This document shows, piece by piece, positions 6,718-13,143 of a DNA stretch of 13,143 nt. The stretch comes from Theodoxus fluviatilis (lineage: Eukaryota > Mollusca > Gastropoda > Cycloneritida > Neritidae). Both the position numbers and the translations under genes were made by a program. The notes under the pieces are model-generated. The model made no database searches. It saw only the letters and a program-made list of their open reading frames with translations, and was not told the DNA's origin. The stretch is from positions 1-13,143 of the forward strand of contig JAWQFJ010014642.1 of NCBI GenBank assembly GCA_034096865.1, given 5' to 3'. Each line of letters starts with the position of its first letter. Within the stretch, counting starts at the first letter, position 1.

Positions 6718-6918
6718 AAAAATGAGGATGGAAAAGGATGGTATAGGAGGAGGAGGAGTAGAATAGAGGAGGAAGGAAAACAGAAATAGGAGGAGGAGGG
6801 TGGGTGGGTGGGTTGGGAGAGAGAGATATTGTGAGTATGCCTTATAGAAGTTCTGTTACCAATTCAAGCAGACGGTATACGAAAACGGTTACATTTCAGT
6901 TTAGTTCGGGCTCAATGT
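6718..6918. other. Purine-rich then unclassified intron sequence
   Basis: GGAGGAGGAG-type sequence at about 6745-6830, then about 90 bp with no recognisable feature. No exon or element is seen. Confidence 0.5.
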
Positions 6919-7020
6919 CGGGTGTGAACATACGGGTGTGCACATACGGGTGTGCACATACGGGTGTGAACATACGGGTGTGCACATACGGGTGTGAACA
7001 TACGGGTGTGCACATACGGG
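6919..7020 (+). repeat. 14-bp tandem array beside a CFAP44 donor
   Basis: Seven copies of CGGGTGTGMACATA (M is A or C) plus a partial unit. Successive units carry A, C, C, A, C, A, C at the variable position. The array ends only about 6 bp inside the intron from the GTAAGT donor of the exon at 7028-7253. Confidence 0.95.
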
Positions 7021-7027
7021 TACTTAC

Positions 7028-7253
7028 ACCCCATTCGTGCATCTGCCTGGAGCACTCCATCTCCGTGTCTCGCAGCTTCTCCTTCAGCTCCTCGATGGTG
7101 CGGTTGACGGTGATCGTCTCCAGCTTCTCCAGGTCGACAATGTCGCCGAACTTGGCCACCATCATCTGGTTGCACGTCTCCTCCATCAGCTTGATCTTCT
7201 GGTCGAACACCTTGCGGTCCTTGATGAGCTGGATGTGCTGGCGCCGTGACTCC
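7028..7253 (-). CDS. CFAP44: CFAP44 internal exon, conserved coiled coil
   Basis: A 226-nt exon. The acceptor is GTCTGCTTGCAG|G at 7254; one base completes a codon from the upstream exon, then 75 full codons run to a perfect GTAAGT donor at 7027-7022, leaving phase 0. The peptide is a long charged helix with KIKLMEETCNQMM, then FGDIVDLEKLE, VNRTIEELKEKL and a final QMHEWG. The spacing F-G-x-x-V-D-L-E-x-L-x-T-x-x-V-N-x-T-x-E-E-L-K is, from memory, a signature of the C-terminal half of CFAP44. The next upstream exon is not visible to the right edge, so the preceding intron exceeds 5.8 kb; it holds the LINE, the right arm and the SINE. Confidence 0.8.
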
Positions 7254-7480
7254 CTGCAAGCAGACACGGCCATCTCCCCCTAGGTGGCGCTCGGCTGGCA
7301 CGTGGGTGTGTTCATTCACGTCTGTTTATGAGTAAGCGTGTTCATTGCAACACGCACGCACACACGCACGCAAGCGCGCGCGCACACACTCTTACACGCA
7401 TGCATGCTTATGAACGAGAGGACATGCTCACGCACACACATACAGAGGGAGAGTAAGAGCGGGGAGGGGTGGGTGAGTGG

Positions 7481-7484
<4 letters not shown>
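7254..7484. repeat. Intron segment with a (CA/CG)n tract
   Basis: An alternating ACGCACGCACACACGC tract with a GCGCGCGCGC core lies at about 7350-7406. It is strongly alternating purine-pyrimidine with possible Z-DNA character. Nothing else is recognisable. Confidence 0.65.

Positions 7485-7540
<56 letters not shown>
7485..7540 (+). repeat. (GA)n microsatellite
   Basis: About 28 uninterrupted AG dinucleotides. It directly abuts the 3' tail of the minus-strand LINE. Confidence 0.97.
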
Positions 7541-7544
<4 letters not shown>

Positions 7545-8931
7545 ATTGATTGATTGATTCTTTATTTATCAAGAATGAAATTTTAGGCATTTCTGCCTAT
7601 CTTACAAATTGTCCTTGCTCATAAAGAAATGAAAACATGGATAGAAAAGAAAAAATACACAGTAGCTAATCTACGTACAGCAGTTGGTAAGATGAAGAAT
7701 ATGATCAACAATGACAAAAATTTTAGTAGATGCCTTTGACAACTGTCAGCTCAGTGAGTCTTGAAGTTCGAGCAAATACGTGTCGTATGTACAGGCGACA
7801 GCAGTGAGATCATCTGAATAGATAATCACATATGGATGCTTTAAAAGACTTCATGGAAGTATTGTTCCTTAGGTGCAATGGGAGTGTATTCCATATCATA
7901 ACACCTGAATATGTAATACTGCCTTTGAAAATGTCTACTCTAGGTTGTGGTAGAATGAAAGTGTTGCGAGATAGTGAATGGCTTGTTTGGGGACGAATGA
8001 AGAGATCAGTAAGATACTTCGGTGCTTGTGAATGAGCAGTTTTGTGCATAAGGATGCAGTTATTGAGGACGAGGTGTTTTTGGAAGGGTAGTAAGCCAAG
8101 ATTTTTTATCTTTTCATCCGTAGACAATGTTGAGTCGGAAATGATAAGCTTGGCAGCTCGTCTGTACAGTGATTTAATCTTGTTCAAGTGCACTGCCATA
8201 GAGCCATCCCATACAACAGATGCAAAATTAATATGGGAATTTATGTGTGCGTGAAAAAACATTGTGCATGCATCGGTGGTGACAAAATGCCTCAGTTTGG
8301 AGAGAAGGAAATGTTCTTAGCAATAGTTTTGCATAAGGAATTGACATGTTGTTCCCAAGTTAGTTGTTCATCAACAATTATGCCTAGCACTCTGTGTTCA
8401 GAAACTTGCTCAATGATTTCATTTTCTAGCATAAGGTTGATGGTTAGGGGTTGTCGTTGACGTTTTTGTCTTGTATTTAGGATCATGCACTTGGTTTTTG
8501 ATGGGTTTATGACCATTCTATTTGATGAACACCATTTTTGTAAATCATCAAGGGTAACGTTCAGGGTGCATTGGATGGAATTTATGCTTCTGTCGCTTAC
8601 GCTGATAATGGTGTCATCTGCAAACATAGTGCATTTGATACTTTCATTTGATATACTCAATGGTAGATCATTGATATACAAGCTGAAGAGCAGTGGACCT
8701 AAAATTGAGCCTTGTGGAACCCCTGACTTTACGAATCGTCTCGAGGAATACGACCCGTTGACATAGATACATTGGCTTCTATGCGTCAAGTACGATCGGA
8801 AGAAGGAGACTGATGTTGGATTTTTCAAGTACATCGAGAGTTTATCAAGGAAAATTTCGTAGTCAACTAGGTCAAATGCCTTTTTTAGGTCCATGAAAAT
8901 GGTACCAGACAGTTCGCGGTTGTTTATGGCT
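7541..8931 (-). mobile_element. 5'-truncated non-LTR retrotransposon (jockey/CR1-type LINE)
   Basis: Reading minus, it holds a partial reverse transcriptase, the usual post-RT C-terminal region, a 3' UTR of about 230 bp with AATAAA at 7566-7561, and a 3' tail of about four AATC tetramers at 7559-7541. The upstream RT motifs and endonuclease are absent; the LINE starts exactly at the right-arm boundary (8931/8932). Tetranucleotide 3' tails and severe 5' truncation are typical of CR1-like elements. The LINE does not resume beyond the far end of the arm (after 11311), so a simple insertion of the arm into a longer LINE is not supported. The clade is unassigned. Confidence 0.85.
7810..8931 (-). 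pseudogene. Frameshifted reverse transcriptase fragment of the LINE
   Basis: The N-terminal part (8931 to about 8300) has MDLKKAFDLVDYEIF, the GVPQGSILGPLLFSLYINDL block, and the catalytic FADD at 8624-8613, all in RT order, then an SSNRMVINPSKTKCM block and LGIIVDEQLTWEQHV. The second part (about 8310 to 7810), in another frame, has the usual downstream FASVVWDG, IKSLYRRAAKLI, LGLLPFQKHL and WNTLPLHLR segments. The two are joined by a one-base frameshift at about 8300-8310, within a TTCTCTCC stretch. The RT palm start and everything before it are missing. It is inactive; both halves otherwise lack internal stops, so the insertion looks fairly recent. Confidence 0.88.
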
Positions 8932-9012
8932 GATTCGCCTGCTGACTTTCTCAACCTCCTATTGGCGGGCAAACTTTCTGTGAGCACCTCGCCGTCAAGC
9001 TCGTTTGCAAGT

Positions 9013-9015
<3 letters not shown>

Positions 9016-9056
<41 letters not shown>

Positions 9057-9058
9057 CG

Positions 9059-9089
<31 letters not shown>
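9016..9089 (-). repeat. (TG)n microsatellite in the right arm
   Basis: The counterpart of 1909-1982, interrupted by GCGTGCGTGTGCG. The similar length in both copies suggests the tract came with the element. Confidence 0.95.
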
Positions 9090-10117
9090 CTAGCTGTGGT
9101 TTCCAGGGTCGATGTCCGTATACTTCTTGGACTTGTCTTTCCATCTTGGGGCAGTTGTAGGTAAATTGAAGAAAATTTTCTTTGATAAACAGTTTTATCG
9201 AGTAGGTCCAATATGTCATACATTTGCATTCGTAAGCATGAAATCAGATTATACAGCATGGACCCAGGCAGCAAAATAACTTTTAAATGAAAGAATCTGC
9301 TTCAACCCCAAAATATCCTGCGACCAATTTTTGATGTCTGCTCGCCACCTCAAAAGGGCACAGTTTGAAACTATAGCGAGCTCTCTGTCCCATGTCTCGA
9401 CCCTCGGAATGCACTTTCCGCCCTAGTGTCTGTAGCCCACAACACGTCTTGTGTCCAGTTGGGACAGAAATCTCGTTTCATCTGAATGGTGGCGCGAATC
9501 GTTTTCATTAGCGGCCTCGATTCAAAGCTACGGTGGTAGACGTTTGCGAGAATGACTTACTGTGATATTGCCAGAAATAGTTTTAGCTGGAAGCTTTTAT
9601 TTTTCTTGATCAAGGTATATGTTGACACATTTTCCATACATTTACACAAGTTTCGAATATTGTTGGACTAAGCTAGTTGCCCTCCTCCACACCGACAGTG
9701 AAAAAGGAAACTGTTTTACTGTTTTGCTATTGGAATATTGGAGTAGACTATGAACGCGACCCTTGTCTACGATACAAATTCTTATGATTTTCTCACCACT
9801 AACACACTGTGATGAAAGTAAAGTATTACTGTTAGTTTGCTCAGTGTGTGTTGGTTTCAATCCTTTTTTCCCCACCCCTTTTGGTTTGACATGCTTCATT
9901 GATTAAAGTACTGATCATTGAAAGTATTCATTGCTTTGGGAGTTTCACTTCACAGTTTTTCTTTCATTCAGACTTCAGCTTAGACCGACCACCTTACCCC
10001 AATCCCCAAAAGAAAAGAACGGATGAATACAAAATTATTGTAAGCTGCTCCAAGTCATCACTTACTGTAATTCTGATGCAAAATAAAAAGAGCCGTCATC
10101 CCAAGCACGGACTGAGC
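9090..10117 (-). repeat. Unique core of the right arm
   Basis: Matches 893-1908 in reverse complement. Differences that I can read include G/A changes near 9434 and 9509, a GT-to-CT change near 9376 and a small cluster near 9145-9160. Contains the small ORF at 9642-9899 and TTTATT at 9596-9601. Confidence 0.75.
9642..9899 (-). CDS. Small hypothetical ORF inside the right arm
   Basis: An 85-codon frame, the counterpart of the ORF at 1078-1356. From the GLKP motif onward the two proteins differ at one residue (Thr here, Ala in the left copy); three other substitutions fall at third codon positions and are silent. The start differs: here an ATG (MKHVKPKG) is in frame, because the G/A homopolymer is two bases shorter. 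No known domain. It may be an exapted exon, an element gene or chance. Confidence 0.25.
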   Translation of the reverse strand: MKHVKPKGVGKKGLKPTHTEQTNSNTLLSSQCVSGEKIIRICIVDKGRVHSLLQYSNSKTVKQFPFSLSVWRRATSLVQQYSKLV

Positions 10118-10798
10118 CCCAGCAACCAGTGGCCTGGCATGGTCCCAGCAACCAGTGGCCTGGCATGGTCCCAGCAACCAGTGGCCTGGCATGGTCCCAG
10201 CAACCAGTGGCCTGGCATGGCCCCAGCAACCAGTGGCCTGGCATGGCCCCAGCAACCAGTGGCCTGGCATGGTCCCAGCAACCAGTGGCCTGGCATGGTC
10301 CCAGCAACCAGTGGCCTGGCATGGTCCCAGCAACCAGTGGCCTGGCATGGTCCCAGCAACCAGTGGCCTGGCATGGTCCCAGCAACCAGTGGCCTGGCAT
10401 GGTCCCAGCAACCAGTGGCCTGGCATGGTCCCAGCAACCAGTGGCCTGGCATGGCCCCAGCAACCAGTGGCCTGGCATGGTCCCAGCAACCAGTGGCCTG
10501 GCATGGCCCCAGCAACCAGTGGCCTGGCATGGTCCCAGCAACCAGTGGCCTGGCATGGTCCCAGCAACCAGTGGCCTGGCATGGTCCCAGCAACCAGTGG
10601 CCTGGCATGGTCCCAGCAACCAGTGGCCTGGCATGGTCCCAGCAACCAGTGGCCTGGCATGGTCCCAGCAACCAGTGGCCTGGCATGGTCCCAGCAACCA
10701 GTGGCCTGGCATGGTCCCAGCAACCAGTGGCCTGGCATGGTCCCAGCAACCAGTGGCCTGGCATGGTCCCAGCAACCAGTGGCCTGGCATGGCCTGGC
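10118..10798 (-). repeat. 26-bp tandem array, right arm
   Basis: About 26 copies of the left-arm 26-bp unit in reverse complement (CCAGCAACCAGTGGCC, then TGGCATGGTC), very homogeneous, with GGCCCC variants near 10218, 10244, 10452 and 10504 and a short extra GGCCTGGCAT at 10789-10798. The array has no stop in any of several frames, which creates a 456-codon plus frame (9899-11269) and several others; I do not accept them as genes. Confidence 0.95.
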
Positions 10799-10844
10799 AT
10801 GAGCGCCAGCAGGTGGAGCCACTATGAAACTTCCTGGCATCAAG
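10799..10844 (-). repeat. Spacer between arrays, right arm
   Basis: Contains GTGGAGCCACTATGAAAC, the reverse complement of the left-arm spacer. A few extra bases (GAGCGCCAGCAG) are not in the left copy. Confidence 0.7.
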
Positions 10845-11311
10845 TGAAACATGCCTTAATAAGCGTCGTGTCAAGATCAATGAAACATGCCTTTATAGGC
10901 CTAGTCTCAAGATCAATGAAATATGCCTTTATAAGCCTAGTCTCAATGAAACATGCCTTTATAAGCCTAGTCTCAAGATCAATGAAATATGCCTTTATAA
11001 GCCTAGTCTCAAGATCAATGAAACATGCCTTTATAAGCTTAGTCTCAAGATCAATGAAACATGCATTTATAAGCTTAGTCTCAAGATCAATGAAATATGC
11101 CTTGATAAGCCTAGTCAAGATCAATGAAACATGCCTTTATAGGCCTAGTCTCAAGATCAATGAAATATGCCTTTATAAGCTTAGTCTCAAGATCAATGAA
11201 ACATGCCTTTATAAGCCTAGTCTCAAGATCAAGGAAACATGCCTTTATAAGCCTAGTCAAGATCAATGAAACATGCCTTTATATGCCTAGTCTCAATGGA
11301 ACATGCCTTTT
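10845..11311 (-). repeat. 36-bp tandem array, right arm
   Basis: About 13 copies of the 36-bp unit (ATGCCTTTATAAGCC, TAGTCTCAAGATC, AATGAAAC), with several short units lacking AGATCA or TCTCA (near 10947, 11115, 11258 and 11293). Copy number is close to that of the left array. Confidence 0.95.
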
Positions 11312-11327
11312 ATCATTCTGTGAACCC

Positions 11328-11341
11328 GAGTCACGTGACTC
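11328..11341. promoter_or_regulatory. 14-bp perfect palindrome with an E-box (GAGTCACGTGACTC)
   Basis: GAGTCACGTGACTC is fully self-complementary and contains GTCACGTGAC, the consensus bound by MiT/TFE bHLH-zip factors in vertebrates. It lies just outside the right arm. There is no promoter or gene start nearby to support use. Confidence 0.3.
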
Positions 11342-11434
11342 TGGCACAGTTCGCAATGAATGCGTAATAGACGGACCCTTCGCATTACATCATTGCGCCA
11401 AAAATTGTTCGTTCTGACACTATTTTTTGCTGGA

Positions 11435-11496
11435 AGGGTAGGGTGGTGGGGAGTGGGGGGGGGGGGGGGAAGGGAAGGGAAGGGAGGGGGGGGGGA
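11435..11496 (+). repeat. G-rich tract with (GGGAA)n
   Basis: Long G runs, including one of about 15 to 16 G, interrupted by GGGAAGGGAAGGGAAGGG. Four or more G-triplets in close spacing give G-quadruplex potential. Homopolymers this long are also prone to length error. Confidence 0.85.
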
Positions 11497-11592
11497 CATC
11501 GGAGGACTCCAGCTGTGTGTCGCATGATGTGTGTATATTCGGATTTGCCCTACCCTGCAGCAGTGTTGTTAGATTGACGAGTGTACATCGCA

Positions 11593-11605
11593 ACCTGCGC
11601 TGAGA
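11593..11605. repeat. Target-site duplication, left copy
   Basis: ACCTGCGCTGAGA, identical to 11770-11782, flanking the SINE-like insertion on the side of its ATCC tail. Confidence 0.85.
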
Positions 11606-11769
11606 TGGATGGATGAAAGTTTACGGTCCAGCAGCCTTTTTAAGCACGAAAATCAGTAGAACAGTTTGGAGTAAACGCAAATCAAGTCACGGCGTCCCTA
11701 GTTATTCGCCTCTTACGAATCGCGTGGGGAGACGCGGTGGGTCAATTCTTACCCCGAACCCACTGGGGG
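11606..11769 (-). mobile_element. SINE-like insertion
   Basis: A 164-bp segment between perfect 13-bp direct repeats. On the minus strand it starts near GTGGGTTCGGGGTAAG, contains ATTCGTAAGAGGCGAAT, and ends with ATCCATCCA, a short tetranucleotide tail next to the duplication. From memory, TCGTAAGAGGCGA preceded by a GGGGTAAGAATT segment is a recurrent core of mollusc SINEs. No complete tRNA-like head with both A and B boxes is visible, so it is probably 5'-truncated, though GGTTCGGGGT resembles a B box. Three hairpins abut in it (11704-11720, 11721-11736, 11737-11763). Confidence 0.75.
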
Positions 11770-11782
11770 ACCTGCGCTGAGA
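11770..11782. repeat. Target-site duplication, right copy
   Basis: ACCTGCGCTGAGA, the exact partner of 11593-11605. Its length is in the range expected for LINE-mobilised SINEs. Confidence 0.85.
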
Positions 11783-12235
11783 AAGTTGTTGCTTGATTGC
11801 ACACATGCAGATGGCAGGATTTGCCACCCATGGCCAGGCAGGGGAAAATGAGGTTATTTGGAATGACGGCATCTGTCAAGTTGGCAAACAATCTGGGTGC
11901 ATCTGAGTGCGTTTGCTTCCTGGAGAACCGTAAGCAAAAAACCGAGATTACACACACATTCATGTGCACATTCATGCACGTTTACACAATACAACAAAAC
12001 GCACTTGCGCGCACACACACGGGTTTCCACATAACCCCATCTCCTACACGTGGTATCTGGTTATTTCCTGAACATAGAAAAATAACCAAAATGCCATTTC
12101 ACAGTAAATTTTGAGCCTGTCATTTAGTGGGCAGATGTGACCATAAACATGTCAACAAAAAACTTATTGATGCTTTTATTGGCCCAAACTGATCATGATT
12201 CTGACCACGTAACCCAAAACACACAATCACAAATA
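11783..12235. other. Unclassified sequence
   Basis: I examined both strands for a CFAP44 upstream exon or transposon protein and found neither. Short CA-rich patches occur near 11950 and 12010. Open frames here are under about 105 codons and lack recognisable motifs. Confidence 0.5.
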
Positions 12236-12299
12236 AAACCAAAACCAACCAACTAACCAAACAACCAACCAAATAAGGTAACAACAACAACAACAACAG
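12236..12299 (+). repeat. (CCAA)n/(CAA)n simple repeat
   Basis: Degenerate AACCAACC units followed by a clean run of CAACAACAACAACAACA. Confidence 0.85.
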
Positions 12300-12423
12300 G
12301 GGCAACCCTAACAAATTTTCTGCGCGATGTGCCAAGTAAACTACACTACAGAAATGAATTTCTCAAAGCAAACGCGCCCCTCGAGTCCACTGAATCCATG
12401 TTCAAATATGAACACACTGCTCA

Positions 12424-12530
12424 AGGAGGGAAGTGAGAGAAAGGGGGTGAGAGGAGGGGTGTGTGAGGAGGGGGTGTGAGGAGGGGGTGAGAGGAGGGGG
12501 GTGAGAGGAGAGGGGTGAGAGAAGGGGGTA
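12424..12530 (+). repeat. G-rich minisatellite (GTGAGAGGAGGGG-type)
   Basis: About six imperfect units of roughly 14 to 17 bp built on GAGGAGGGGGTGTGAG. Purine-rich on plus, with G-quadruplex potential. Confidence 0.8.
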
Positions 12531-12620
12531 TACAGTTCTCCAGTGTCTGTGGACTATCACCGAATACATTATAGTTCAAGATAAAGAGCAATTCTGGTCA
12601 GGATCTCCTTGCTTTTAGTG

Positions 12621-12668
12621 AAGGAGAGAGGGAGGGGAGGGGAGGGGAGGGAGGGGGGGGGGGGGGGG
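12621..12668 (+). repeat. (GGGGA)n and poly-G tract
   Basis: GGAGGGGAGGGGAGGGGAGGG followed by a run of about 17 G. The second long G homopolymer in this flank; its length is uncertain in any assembly. Confidence 0.85.
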
Positions 12669-13143
12669 TTAGGAGAAATGGCTAATAAACATCTACTGAA
12701 ATTAAGTTACATTATTAGCTGAGTGAATTAGTTGCCTGACCCAATTAATGTTATCATTATGATGAATATTCATTCACAAAAGTCGTGCCGCCAAATATGT
12801 TGCCCAGTCTTCTCTCTCACATGCAAGCAAACAAACTTTTCTTAAGTTGTGAATAAGTCAACCTTGTTAAGTGCTCAACTATGATTGATTTTTCCTTTTT
12901 CCTTTTATAATCCCGATTCATTTCAATCACATTTCAGAGATTGTCTTTGGTTACAAAAATTGTGTATTAATCATAAGAATAAATTACAAACTCCAGTCAT
13001 ATCTATGCCTAGGAGTAGGAGATAATTTTTTAATATTCGAATTGCTTTATCAATTTGATGCTGTACTCATAAACAATGACAACAAGCCCTGCTGAACTAT
13101 GCAAGGAACAGTAAGGGTGATGTTCCGATTGAGCTCGATTTCA
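12669..13143. other. AT-rich sequence without visible genes
   Basis: No open frame of note, repeat or exon is seen to the end of the window. It is probably intronic to CFAP44, which is inference from the missing upstream exons. Confidence 0.45.

Larger units (their letters stand above)
8932..11311 (-). mobile_element. Right arm of the composite inverted repeat
   Basis: Reverse complement of the left arm with the same block order: inner 84 bp, TG microsatellite, about 1 kb core, 26-bp array, spacer, 36-bp array. It is longer than the left arm chiefly because its 26-bp array has about twice as many units. The outer edge is fully inside the window: the last degenerate 36-bp unit fades at about 11311, after which the sequence is unrelated. 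Scattered substitutions relative to the left arm (about 2% by eye) argue against an exact assembly palindrome. No target-site duplication is evident between the two sides. Confidence 0.8.

Noticed and set aside
9899..11269. 456-codon open frame on the plus strand of the right arm
   Set aside because: About 75 codons of unique sequence followed by stop-free reading of the 26-bp and 36-bp arrays. The left arm does not keep it as one frame, the unique part carries replacement changes, and the arrays are open in several frames on both strands.
1..11311. Assembly palindrome as the full explanation for the inverted arms
   Set aside because: The arms differ by about 2% in unique sequence, have different array copy numbers and have unrelated inner flanks. 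A haplotype-level join is not fully excluded, so long-read checking is listed with the finding.
11742..12335. Short open frames right of the SINE as CFAP44 upstream exons
   Set aside because: No heptad pattern or WD motif, no matching acceptor/donor pair with the required phase, and they overlap the SINE or simple repeats.

Overview
The window looks like nuclear DNA from an invertebrate animal, most likely a mollusc and perhaps a gastropod. The coding parts are short phase-matched exons with GT/AG splice sites. The rest is dense with microsatellites, minisatellites, a truncated non-LTR retrotransposon, a SINE-like insertion and an AGGTCA-rich dispersed repeat of a kind I associate with mollusc genomes. 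The organism call is inference; nothing here identifies a species. No bacterial operon, CRISPR array or RNA gene is visible.

The only convincing host gene is on the minus strand: the last three coding exons (7253-7028, 5635-5501, 4032-3841) of a coiled-coil ciliary protein that I recognise as CFAP44 (WDR52), an axonemal tether protein. All internal junctions are phase 0 and the frame ends in a TGA at 3843-3841. Both introns are mostly tandem repeat, and several arrays lie within about 40 bp of a splice site. Upstream exons lie beyond the right edge.

The largest structure is a pair of inverted, about 98% identical copies of one composite repeat. The left arm (1-2065, plus) and right arm (8932-11311, minus) have the same order from outside to inside: a 36-bp tandem array, a short spacer, a 26-bp tandem array, about 1 kb of unique sequence with a small ORF and AATAAA, a CA/TG microsatellite, and about 85 bp that end at the same base. 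Together they bracket the three exons. The left arm abuts a GC-rich relic that may be the 5' part of a non-LTR retrotransposon. The right arm abuts a 5'-truncated, frameshifted jockey/CR1-type LINE (7541-8931, minus).

Other elements: a 12-bp minisatellite (3033-3433); two unrelated 21-bp arrays (4053-4199 and 4514-5463); a 749-bp unit with 11-bp terminal inverted repeats and about 19 AGGTCA half-sites (5969-6717); and right of the right arm a SINE-like insertion with a perfect 13-bp target-site duplication and three directly abutting hairpins (11606-11769), followed by G-rich repeats and AT-rich sequence without genes. Most long open frames here are stop-free readings of tandem repeats and are not called as genes.
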